A DNA stretch of 59,465 nucleotides from JACQFZ01 sp041485885 (GTDB lineage Bacteria > Pseudomonadota > Gammaproteobacteria > Acidiferrobacterales > Sulfurifustaceae): NCBI GenBank assembly GCA_041485885.1, contig JBGPKL010000017.1:1-59465 (forward strand), given 5' to 3'. This document shows, one piece after another, positions 43,134 through 50,318 of this stretch. Under the pieces are notes generated by a model. That model was given only the letters and a program-made list of their open reading frames with translations. It had not been told where the DNA came from and did not search any database. Made by a program: the position numbers and the translations under genes. The first letter of the stretch is position 1. Every line of letters starts with the position of its first letter.

Positions 43134-44336
43134 GTGAAGGATGCACGTCCTTCCCCGCAGGTATCGCTCTTAACCATTTTTTGGATTTTCTTCCGTATCG
43201 CGTGCACCAGTTTCGGCGGTTTTATGGTCATCATCTCGATGGTACAAGACACCGTGGTCGAGCGGCGCAAACTGCTTTCGCATCAAGACATGCTCGACGG
43301 CATTTCGCTCGCTTCTATCCTTCCCGGAACGATGGCCGTGAATGTGATCGCTTACGTTGGCTATCGGCTGCGCGGAGCGACAGGCGCATTCGTCAGCGCC
43401 GTTGCTGCGATTTTGCCCCCGTTTACGCTTATCGTTTTACTCGGCACCGCCTATTTTCGCTGGGGCGAGCTGCCAGCGGTCAGCAAGGCATTCATGGGGT
43501 TCGTGCCGGCGGTAACAGCGATTATCGTCGCGGCGGCCTGGAACATGGGTCGCAAGTCGGTTCTGGGCTTTCGCGAAGCGTTCCTCGCTATCGGCGCCGC
43601 CGCGGCATTGAGCGGTATCGGGGGATTTTTCAGCACGCTCGGCATCGTTCTGGTAGCCGCCGCGTTGGGTTGTTGGTGGTTTCGCGAATCAGACATCGAG
43701 ACCGAAGCTGACCCGAAGTCCAAGCCGCGAACAAGGAACGGGTCCAAGTTCAGCATGAAGATCAATATAGCTTTCCTCTCTTTGCCGGCGAGTATCGCCC
43801 CGTTTACGGCGTTTGAGCCGGGCATTCTGCTCAATATCCTGGGCACATTCGCCGGCATGAGCTTGCTGCTCTTCGGCGGCCACTACGTATTCATCCCCGT
43901 GATTCAAGAAATTGTCGTGACCGGACGCGGGTGGGTAACGCATCAAGAATTCGTGGATGCGGTCGCTATGGGGCAGATCACGCCGGGCCCCCTAATGGTG
44001 AGCGCTGCGTTCATTGGGCTCAAGGTGGCCGGGTTTGCCGGTGCCGTTGCCGCTACTGTCGGAATTTTTACTCCCTCGGCGGTGCTGATGGTCGTGTGCG
44101 CCGGTCTGTTTACCCGCGTCAAAGAGTTGACGCTGGTGAAGGCGGCCTTGCGCGGCATCCGTCCTGCGGTCGTGGGTATGATCGCCGCGGCCGCGGTAGT
44201 AGTCGGCCAGACCGCGGCGCCGGTCTGGACGTCCGCCGCGATCTTCCTGAGTGCTTTGGCGGCTCTGCTATACGTGCGCGTCGAGGGGATGTGGGTGATA
44301 CCCGTCGCCGGTGCTATTGGTTACTTGGTTTATTGA
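43134..44336 (+). CDS. chrA: chromate efflux transporter ChrA
   Basis: A 400-residue long-chain CHR family transporter with two homologous membrane halves of about six helices each. The first half has CTSFGGFMVIISMVQDTVVERR and LPGTMAVNVIAYVGYRLRG; the second has LLLFGGHYVFIPVIQEIVVTGRGWV and MGQITPGPLMVSAAFIGLKVAG. It probably exports chromate. GTG 43134 is chosen because GGAGG lies eight bases before it; an upstream ATG at 43107 has none. It is the first gene of an accessory block after tRNA-Met. Confidence 0.9.
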   Translation: MKDARPSPQVSLLTIFWIFFRIACTSFGGFMVIISMVQDTVVERRKLLSHQDMLDGISLASILPGTMAVNVIAYVGYRLRGATGAFVSAVAAILPPFTLIVLLGTAYFRWGELPAVSKAFMGFVPAVTAIIVAAAWNMGRKSVLGFREAFLAIGAAAALSGIGGFFSTLGIVLVAAALGCWWFRESDIETEADPKSKPRTRNGSKFSMKINIAFLSLPASIAPFTAFEPGILLNILGTFAGMSLLLFGGHYVFIPVIQEIVVTGRGWVTHQEFVDAVAMGQITPGPLMVSAAFIGLKVAGFAGAVAATVGIFTPSAVLMVVCAGLFTRVKELTLVKAALRGIRPAVVGMIAAAAVVVGQTAAPVWTSAAIFLSALAALLYVRVEGMWVIPVAGAIGYLVY

Positions 44337-44389
44337 GGTTTCGTTCTATTCTTAAGACTGACTAAGGACAGGAATAAGGAGCAAGGGAA

Positions 44390-45481
44390 ATGCCTATACT
44401 CATGATCGGGACACGGCGTTCGGGATCCAATTTGCTACGCTTGATGCTCAACCAGCTGCCGGGCATCGCTGCCCCACATCCACCCCATATCATGATGCGC
44501 ATGATGCCGCTCGCCGCCAAATATGGCGACCTGAAGCAGGAGCAAAATTTCGCGCTGCTCGTAAATGATGTCTGCCGCCTGGTCGAGCTAAATCCCGTCC
44601 CCTGGGAAGGCGTGCGGTTCGATCGGACCGAGGTCGCCGCGCGGTGTCGCAACCGTTCCGTTGTGGCCTTATTCGGCGCCGTGTATGACACCTACGCTAA
44701 GGCACGTGGCGCGCGTACGTGGGTGTGCAAGAGCCTTGAAAACTTGATGTACCTGTCGGAGATTGAGAGATGCTTTCCGAGCGCGCAGTATATTCATCTT
44801 TATCGCGACGGACGCGATGTCGCGGTGTCGTTTCGAAAAGTCATCGTCGGCGAGAAGCACTTCTACCACATCGCCAAAGCGTGGGCTGAGTCGCAGCGTT
44901 TGGCGCTGAGACACCGCGCGATGATTCCCCCGAAGCGTTTTGCGAGCGTCAGCTACGAAGAGCTCACGTCCAAACCCGAAGATACGTTGCCGCGGCTATG
45001 CAACTTCCTCGGCGTACCCTATCAAGAGAGCATACTCGAGTTTTACAAGTCGGAAGACGCAAAGCGCACGGCGAAATCCTCTGTCGTATGGAGCAACGTA
45101 GTCAAGCCCGTCATGTCCGGCAACACGGGTAAGTTTCTGCGCGAAGCATCCGAGGAAGACATTCGAATTTTCGAGTCGGTCGCCGGTGATATGCTCGATG
45201 CGCTCGGTTACGAGAGGGTATTCGTACAGCGCGGGCAGGAACGCGAGTTCACCGACGCGGAGCTGCGCTACTTCAATGACGAAAACAGACGCCTCAAGGG
45301 GGAGGCGATGCGCGGTACGGATGCCGAAGACCTGAAACGGCGCGATCGCCAAGATGCACTGTTGGTCGAGATTTCTCGCCGTCCGGTGCGCGATCCGGCG
45401 CCATTCGACACTTCCTTCGAAGGGATACTGCAGACGCGGAATGCCTCGGGCATCGGGGGCGTACCGTTAACGAAAAAATAA
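44390..45481 (+). CDS. sulfotransferase family protein
   Basis: A 363-residue cytosolic sulfotransferase-like protein. The 5'-phosphosulfate loop for PAPS is IGTRRSGSNLLRLML (about residues 6-20) and the 3'-phosphate block is LYRDGRDVAVSFRKV (about 142-156). A conserved region, FASVSYEELTSKPEDTLPRLCNFLG, follows. The C-terminal 70 residues are charged and have no clear match. AAGGAGCAAGGGAAATG gives the start. The acceptor (lipid, carbohydrate or small metabolite) is unknown; no PAPS synthesis genes adjoin it. Confidence 0.85.
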   Translation: MPILMIGTRRSGSNLLRLMLNQLPGIAAPHPPHIMMRMMPLAAKYGDLKQEQNFALLVNDVCRLVELNPVPWEGVRFDRTEVAARCRNRSVVALFGAVYDTYAKARGARTWVCKSLENLMYLSEIERCFPSAQYIHLYRDGRDVAVSFRKVIVGEKHFYHIAKAWAESQRLALRHRAMIPPKRFASVSYEELTSKPEDTLPRLCNFLGVPYQESILEFYKSEDAKRTAKSSVVWSNVVKPVMSGNTGKFLREASEEDIRIFESVAGDMLDALGYERVFVQRGQEREFTDAELRYFNDENRRLKGEAMRGTDAEDLKRRDRQDALLVEISRRPVRDPAPFDTSFEGILQTRNASGIGGVPLTKK

Positions 45482-45586
45482 TCGATCCAATACGTCGATA
45501 GGCGCTTAACAGGCCGTGTGAAGGTCAGCGACGCCGTTTGGTTGTCGAGCCGAGTTAACCTGGGAACACTGAGAAGGAGATTTTTT

Positions 45587-46438
45587 ATGCTCGATGGTAA
45601 ATCACTCACGCTGCTTATCCCGGCGCTGCTTTTCTGCGGCGCGTTGGGTGCGGCCGATGTCAAAGCGGTCAACCCGTCGAAATTCGAGCTCACTGACGCG
45701 TTGATCTTCGCCGCACCACCGAGAGAATCGGCCGAGGAGGCTGTGCGCATCTATCAACCGATGGTGGAATATTTGAGCAAGGCGATTGGCAAACGCATCG
45801 TCTTCAAGTATCCACGTACGTGGGGTGTGTACCGCACGGAGATGATTAACGACCGCTACGACCTCGTGTTCGATGGACCGCACTTCATCAGCTATCGCGT
45901 TGAGAAGCTCGGTCACAACGTGCTCGCGAAGCTGTCCGACACGCGTGAATTTGTCGTGGTGACGCGCAAAGATGAAAAGGTGCAGACGACCGCGGATCTC
46001 GTCGGTCGCACGTTTTGCGTGCAGCCGCCACCGAACCTAGCCGCCCTCATCGCTTTGTCGCAGTTCGATGATGCGCGGCGTCAACCGGTGCTTGTCCCAA
46101 CCAAAGGTTGGGACAAAGTCTACAACGGCATCCTTTCCGGACGCTGTGTGGCCGGCGTTTTCCCCGAGTCGAACTTGCAGGCGATCGACAAGGAACGGGT
46201 TATGAAAGTGCTCTATAAAAGTCCGGCAATGCCCGAGCAGGCGCTATCGGCCAGCCCCCGCGTATCAGCGGCTGACCAGGCGAAGATCATCGCAGCGATG
46301 ACTGCGGCCGAAAGCGCCGCGCCGACGGAAAGAGTGCGTGCGACCGCGAAGGGCGGCGAGAGATTCGTAAGGGCGGATAATAAAGAATATACCGGCATTG
46401 CGAGTTTGCTGAAGAAGCAGTGGGGCTTTTACGACTGA
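45587..46438 (+). CDS. PhnD-like phosphate/phosphonate substrate-binding protein, orphan
   Basis: A 283-residue exported periplasmic binding protein with a signal peptide, MLDGKSLTLLIPALLFCGAL, cleaved near GAADV. It belongs to the PhnD/SsuA superfamily, as seen in IYQPMVEYLSKAIGKRIVFKYPRTWGVYRTEMINDRYDLVFDGPHF and DLVGRTFCVQPPPNLAAL. No permease or ATPase gene adjoins it, so it may feed a sensor or an unlinked transporter. GAAGGAGA precedes ATG 45587; an earlier in-frame start at 45518 would add residues before the signal peptide. Confidence 0.85.
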   Translation: MLDGKSLTLLIPALLFCGALGAADVKAVNPSKFELTDALIFAAPPRESAEEAVRIYQPMVEYLSKAIGKRIVFKYPRTWGVYRTEMINDRYDLVFDGPHFISYRVEKLGHNVLAKLSDTREFVVVTRKDEKVQTTADLVGRTFCVQPPPNLAALIALSQFDDARRQPVLVPTKGWDKVYNGILSGRCVAGVFPESNLQAIDKERVMKVLYKSPAMPEQALSASPRVSAADQAKIIAAMTAAESAAPTERVRATAKGGERFVRADNKEYTGIASLLKKQWGFYD

Positions 46439-46713
46439 ACGCGGCAAATCGGATAGAAAGCGCTGTAACCCCGGCGGGCGAACTCATCGGTATTGAACGA
46501 CGCCGGGTGCTGACTGGGCGCGGGCGTTAGTTGCTGTTCGTGCCGCGCGCCGCATGTCTGTCGCTTCATACCGTCCATTTGTGCATGAACGAACGCCCGG
46601 TTGCGGTGTGAGTAGAACGCGCTCGTCCGCTGGCACTCGTTGAATTTCAAAATCGCATCTGCGACTAACGGGTGATTCAGCTTGCACTTCGTTAAGTCCA
46701 CTCTATATTGCAT
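46429..46713 (-). CDS. possible small hypothetical protein
   Basis: A 94-residue frame (MQYRVDLTKCKLNHPLVADA..) that is open up to a further ATG at 46752. It has several Cys, His and aromatic residues and is not low complexity, but there is no convincing ribosome site and no recognised family. It overlaps the 3' end of the PhnD-like gene by ten bases. It may be chance; the 46439-46881 gap otherwise holds only the promoter region of the signalling operon. Confidence 0.3.
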   Translation of the reverse strand: MQYRVDLTKCKLNHPLVADAILKFNECQRTSAFYSHRNRAFVHAQMDGMKRQTCGARHEQQLTPAPSQHPASFNTDEFARRGYSAFYPICRVQS

Positions 46714-46881
46714 AGAGAAGGCGACGAGCGCTTCCGGTTGGGGTGACCGCAACAGGCTTTTCAGTCTGTGTCGATTTACTATCGCGTGAGCAGCCCATCC
46801 GGCGCAGGACGTGCCTAAGGAATGGATTTAACAATCGGTCGCGCCCGTTGGCAGGAGCGGCTAAGTCTTAAGGAGTACGCC

Positions 46882-47352
46882 ATGGATCAGCCGCACCGAC
46901 CTCCCACGAATGCCGCGCCAGCGCGTGTGCCGATAAGAGCACTTATCGTCGACGACAGTACGACCGTGCGCCGCCTGATGGAACTTACCCTGGCCCCCGT
47001 CGGTGTCGACCTCGACTTCACCGAGAGCGGCGAAACGGCGATCGCCATGGCACGAGCGAAGCGCTACGACATCATCTTTCTCGACATCATGTTACCGGGC
47101 ATCGACGGCTATCGTGTCTGCAAAGCGATCAAGGGCGACAAGCGCACGAAGAATACGCCGGTGGTCATGCTGACGAGTAAGGACGGCACCATCGACAGAG
47201 TTCGCGGAATCATGGCCGGTACCAATGTGTATCTGACCAAGCCACTGGAGCGCCACGAACTTATTCAAGCGATCGACAAGTGTCTGCCCTCGCGGCTGGC
47301 GCACACGCCAGCTGTCCCCGGAGGAACCACCGTCGTATCGGTCGGTCGCTGA
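46882..47352 (+). CDS. PilG-like response regulator
   Basis: A 156-residue single-domain receiver. The phosphoacceptor is in IIFLDIMLPGIDGYRVC, the acidic pair in ALIVDDSTTVRRLM, and the conserved Thr and Lys in VVMLTSKDG and VYLTKPLERHELI. Short tails flank the domain; the C-terminal 25 residues (HTPAVPGGTTVVSVGR) have no match. AAGGAG precedes ATG 46882. First in a series PilG-, PilH-, PilI-, PilJ- and ChpA-like, which in Pseudomonas controls twitching motility and surface sensing. Confidence 0.88.
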   Translation: MDQPHRPPTNAAPARVPIRALIVDDSTTVRRLMELTLAPVGVDLDFTESGETAIAMARAKRYDIIFLDIMLPGIDGYRVCKAIKGDKRTKNTPVVMLTSKDGTIDRVRGIMAGTNVYLTKPLERHELIQAIDKCLPSRLAHTPAVPGGTTVVSVGR

Positions 47353-47393
47353 TTCACCTATGCTTTGATGACAATCGGTTAAGGAGAACATTT

Positions 47394-47756
47394 ATGGTTA
47401 TCAAAAAAATCCTCGTCGTCGACGACTCGGCGACTGATCTCAAGAATCTCGAACAGATCTGCTCGAGCGCCGGTTATTCGGTGATTACCGCGACGTCCGG
47501 CGCCGAAGCGGTTGCGAAGGCGAAGAGCGAGCACCCGGATGCCGTGCTCCTCGACGTCATCATGGGTGACATGAACGGATTTCAAGTGTGTCGCGTCATC
47601 ACGTCGGACGCGGCGACCCAGCACATTGCCGTAGTGTTGGTGTCGTCCAAGGGCGAGAAAACCGATCGCATCTGGGGTGAACAACAAGGGGCCAAGGCGT
47701 ACATCACCAAGCCCTTCACGCCGCAACAAATCCTCGGTCAGTTGGCGCGTCTGTAG
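47394..47756 (+). CDS. PilH-like response regulator
   Basis: A 120-residue receiver domain with no output domain. Active-site residues: KILVVDDSATDLKNL, AVLLDVIMGDMNGFQVC, VVLVSSKGEKTD, and KAYITKPFTPQQIL. The start MVIKKILVVDD is preceded by AAGGAGAACATTT. In Pil-Chp systems the two receivers act as output and phosphate sink. It lies 41 bases after the PilG-like gene and 41 before the CheW-like gene. Confidence 0.9.
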   Translation: MVIKKILVVDDSATDLKNLEQICSSAGYSVITATSGAEAVAKAKSEHPDAVLLDVIMGDMNGFQVCRVITSDAATQHIAVVLVSSKGEKTDRIWGEQQGAKAYITKPFTPQQILGQLARL

Positions 47757-47797
47757 CGGGCGTTGGAGATCCAGGGAATATTCCAGGGAATATACGG

Positions 47798-48379
47798 ATG
47801 GGTAACGTCGAACCCCTGACGCGTGCTATCGATGGTTCCCCGGCCGGCGACGAAGCGCAGGCCGCCACCGACGCGTTTGTTTCTCTCCACGGGACCACCG
47901 AAGTCGCGACCCCTACGGATATCGAGCCGCGCGACGAGATTCTCGAACGCATGGGTTTTCGTGTCGGCGATCTACGCTTACTGCTTCCCGCCGACAGCGG
48001 ACGCGAAGTCATTCTTGCTCCCCCCGTCAGCCTCGTACCGAACACCGCCGCATGGCTACCGGGACTCGCAAACTTGCGCGGTAACTTGGTTCCGGTGGTG
48101 GATACGGCCATGGTGTTGGGCACGACGCGTGAAGCCGGTACGGCGGCTGCTTACGCCCTGATCGTAGGGCACGCCGACGCGGCGATTGCGCTATTGATCG
48201 ACGGTTTGCCCCGCCTGCTCAGCATCAACATGTCGCAGCGATTGATCGGCGCTATCCCGACGCCCGCCCTGCTGGAAGGCGGCGGTGTCACCGCCGCGTA
48301 CGAGCACAACGGCCGCACGTGGTTGGACTTGGATCTCCCGCGTTTGCTCGACGCACTGGCCCGGACCATCGCGCTTTGA
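47798..48379 (+). CDS. CheW-like coupling protein (PilI-like)
   Basis: A 193-residue adaptor linking receptor and kinase. The CheW domain covers about residues 55-185, with VGDLRLLLPADSGREVIL, WLPGLANLRGNLVPVVD and LIVGHADAAIALLIDGLPRLL. The first 50 residues are low complexity. Its ribosome site AGGGAA lies within a perfect 12-bp tandem duplication (TCCAGGGAATAT twice, 47770-47793). Confidence 0.85.
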   Translation: MGNVEPLTRAIDGSPAGDEAQAATDAFVSLHGTTEVATPTDIEPRDEILERMGFRVGDLRLLLPADSGREVILAPPVSLVPNTAAWLPGLANLRGNLVPVVDTAMVLGTTREAGTAAAYALIVGHADAAIALLIDGLPRLLSINMSQRLIGAIPTPALLEGGGVTAAYEHNGRTWLDLDLPRLLDALARTIAL

Positions 48380-48440
48380 TACGCAAGTCGTCGCCGGCGC
48401 TCCGCGACGCGCGGTAATTCGAATTAACGAGGAAGGCATC

Positions 48441-50303
48441 ATGACGATAAATTGGAAATTGATATTGAACTGGAAAATGCTCGGCCGCCAAACGATCAGG
48501 CAACGCTTGGTGGTGCTGTTCTTCGTGCTCGTCGGCGGCTTTGCCTTGGTGGCGGCCGCTTACTGGGGCGTGGTCGGCATCGACCGCGCCGCCGACTCGA
48601 CCAACGCTCGCGTTAGCGAGTTCGGCGTCTACGTCGATCGCGTGCAGATCGGCGTGCTGCAGGCGCGTCGCGAGGAAAAAGATTTCTTCGCGCGGCCGAA
48701 CGACGAGTATCTTCAGAAGCACGATCAGACGCTGGCAAGCGTATATCGCGATGTCGATAAGGCCAAGGCGGTCGCGCCCGACGACGAAGCGCGGCGCCTC
48801 GTCGGCGAAATCCGCGCGCAGATAAAGACGTATCAAGGCACGTTCCGCGGCGCCGTCGAGGCGCAACGGCGCGCGGGTTACACCGACACGATGGGTCTAC
48901 AGGGCGCATTGAACAACGCGTTGAACGAGGTCGAGACGCTGCTCGAGAAGTATCAGAAAGTCGATTTGACCGCCTCGCTGTTGCGCATGCGCGGCTATCA
49001 GAAGGACATGATTCAGCGCGACGACGCTAAGTTCGTCGACCTGATGGAAGCGGAGCAGCTACGCTTTGCGGGCTTGCTCGCTCGCTCCGATGTGCCGCCC
49101 GCCGTCAAGGCAGTGGTCTCGGAAAAGCTGCACGTGTACAACGGAACGTTTCTCGCCATGACGGACAGCTTGAAGGAGCTGAGCGACGAGCGAGCGGCGT
49201 TCAACGAGGTGGTGCAGCAAGTCGAACCGATCGCCGCTGCGCTCGACGCGAAGAAGGACAAGCTCCTGGCGGATAATCGCGAAACGCAATCGCAGACGAC
49301 GAGCATCATCACCTGGGCGTTCAGCGGCACGCTGCTGTTCATCACAGTCGTGGTGTCGCTGCTGGTGTACGTCACGTCGCGCTCGATCACGAATCCGCTC
49401 AGCAAGCTGACCGGCATGGTGGCGGCGATCACCGCCGGGAACAGAGACGCGCGCGCCAAGCTCGCGAGCGGCGATGAGATGCAGCAGCTCGGCGACGCGC
49501 TCGACCGAATGATGGACGAACGCGGCCGGTTCATGCAGACGGAAGCGGAGAACGAGCGCCTCAACAACTCGATTATCGCGCTGCTGCGTTCGGTGTCGCA
49601 GCTCGGTAAGGGCGATCTCACCGTGCGCGTGCCGGTGCACGAAGACATCACCGGTGCTCTCGGCGACGCCATCAACCACATGTCCGAAGGCATCGGCAAG
49701 ACGCTCGGAAAAGTACACAAGGCCTCCGAACAAGTGGTGGAGACGTCGAAGCACACGCGCGACCTGACCGCGCAAAGCCGTGACACGGTACTCGGTACGG
49801 CGCGTGGTATGAACGAAATACGCGCGACGATCCAGGAGACGGCGAAGCGCATCAAACGGCTCGGCGAGCGCTCGCAGGAAATCGGCGGTATCGTGAAGCT
49901 CATCGACACCATCGCCGAACGCACGAACATGCTGGCGCTAAACGCCAACATGCAAGCGGCGCAAGCGGGCGAGGCCGGCCGCGGCTTCATGGTGGTGGCG
50001 GCGGAAGTGCAGCGGCTCGCCGAAAGCGCGAAGGAAGCGACGCACCAGATCACCAAGCTCGTCAACAGCATTCAGCTCGAAACCGGCGACACGATGGCGG
50101 CGATGGACGAAGCGATCGAAGAAGTCGTCGAAGGCAGCGAGCTCGCGGAGCAAGCGGCGACGCAAATCAATCGCAACCAAGAAATGGTGACGACGCTCGA
50201 CGCGCTCGGCAAGCAATTGCTCGATACCGTGCGCGGGTTCAACCTGCCGGCGGAGTATGTCGCTCAGGCGGAGCCGACTAAGTCGATACGCGCGGTCGCC
50301 TGA
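48441..50303 (+). CDS. methyl-accepting chemotaxis protein, PilJ-like
   Basis: A 620-residue membrane receptor with transmembrane helices near residues 24-46 and 285-308. The periplasmic region between them is helical and shows the PilJ-type pattern (DRVQIGVLQARREEKDFFARP). HAMP-like linkers follow (about 310-365 and 400-460). The cytoplasmic signalling tip reads ERTNMLALNANMQAAQAGEAG with GRGFMVVAAEVQRLAESAKEAT. The GAGGAAGG ribosome site selects ATG 48441. It presumably senses surface contact or a ligand and controls the ChpA-like kinase. Confidence 0.92.
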   Translation: MTINWKLILNWKMLGRQTIRQRLVVLFFVLVGGFALVAAAYWGVVGIDRAADSTNARVSEFGVYVDRVQIGVLQARREEKDFFARPNDEYLQKHDQTLASVYRDVDKAKAVAPDDEARRLVGEIRAQIKTYQGTFRGAVEAQRRAGYTDTMGLQGALNNALNEVETLLEKYQKVDLTASLLRMRGYQKDMIQRDDAKFVDLMEAEQLRFAGLLARSDVPPAVKAVVSEKLHVYNGTFLAMTDSLKELSDERAAFNEVVQQVEPIAAALDAKKDKLLADNRETQSQTTSIITWAFSGTLLFITVVVSLLVYVTSRSITNPLSKLTGMVAAITAGNRDARAKLASGDEMQQLGDALDRMMDERGRFMQTEAENERLNNSIIALLRSVSQLGKGDLTVRVPVHEDITGALGDAINHMSEGIGKTLGKVHKASEQVVETSKHTRDLTAQSRDTVLGTARGMNEIRATIQETAKRIKRLGERSQEIGGIVKLIDTIAERTNMLALNANMQAAQAGEAGRGFMVVAAEVQRLAESAKEATHQITKLVNSIQLETGDTMAAMDEAIEEVVEGSELAEQAATQINRNQEMVTTLDALGKQLLDTVRGFNLPAEYVAQAEPTKSIRAVA

Positions 50304-50318
50304 TCGCGGGCTGCTTCC

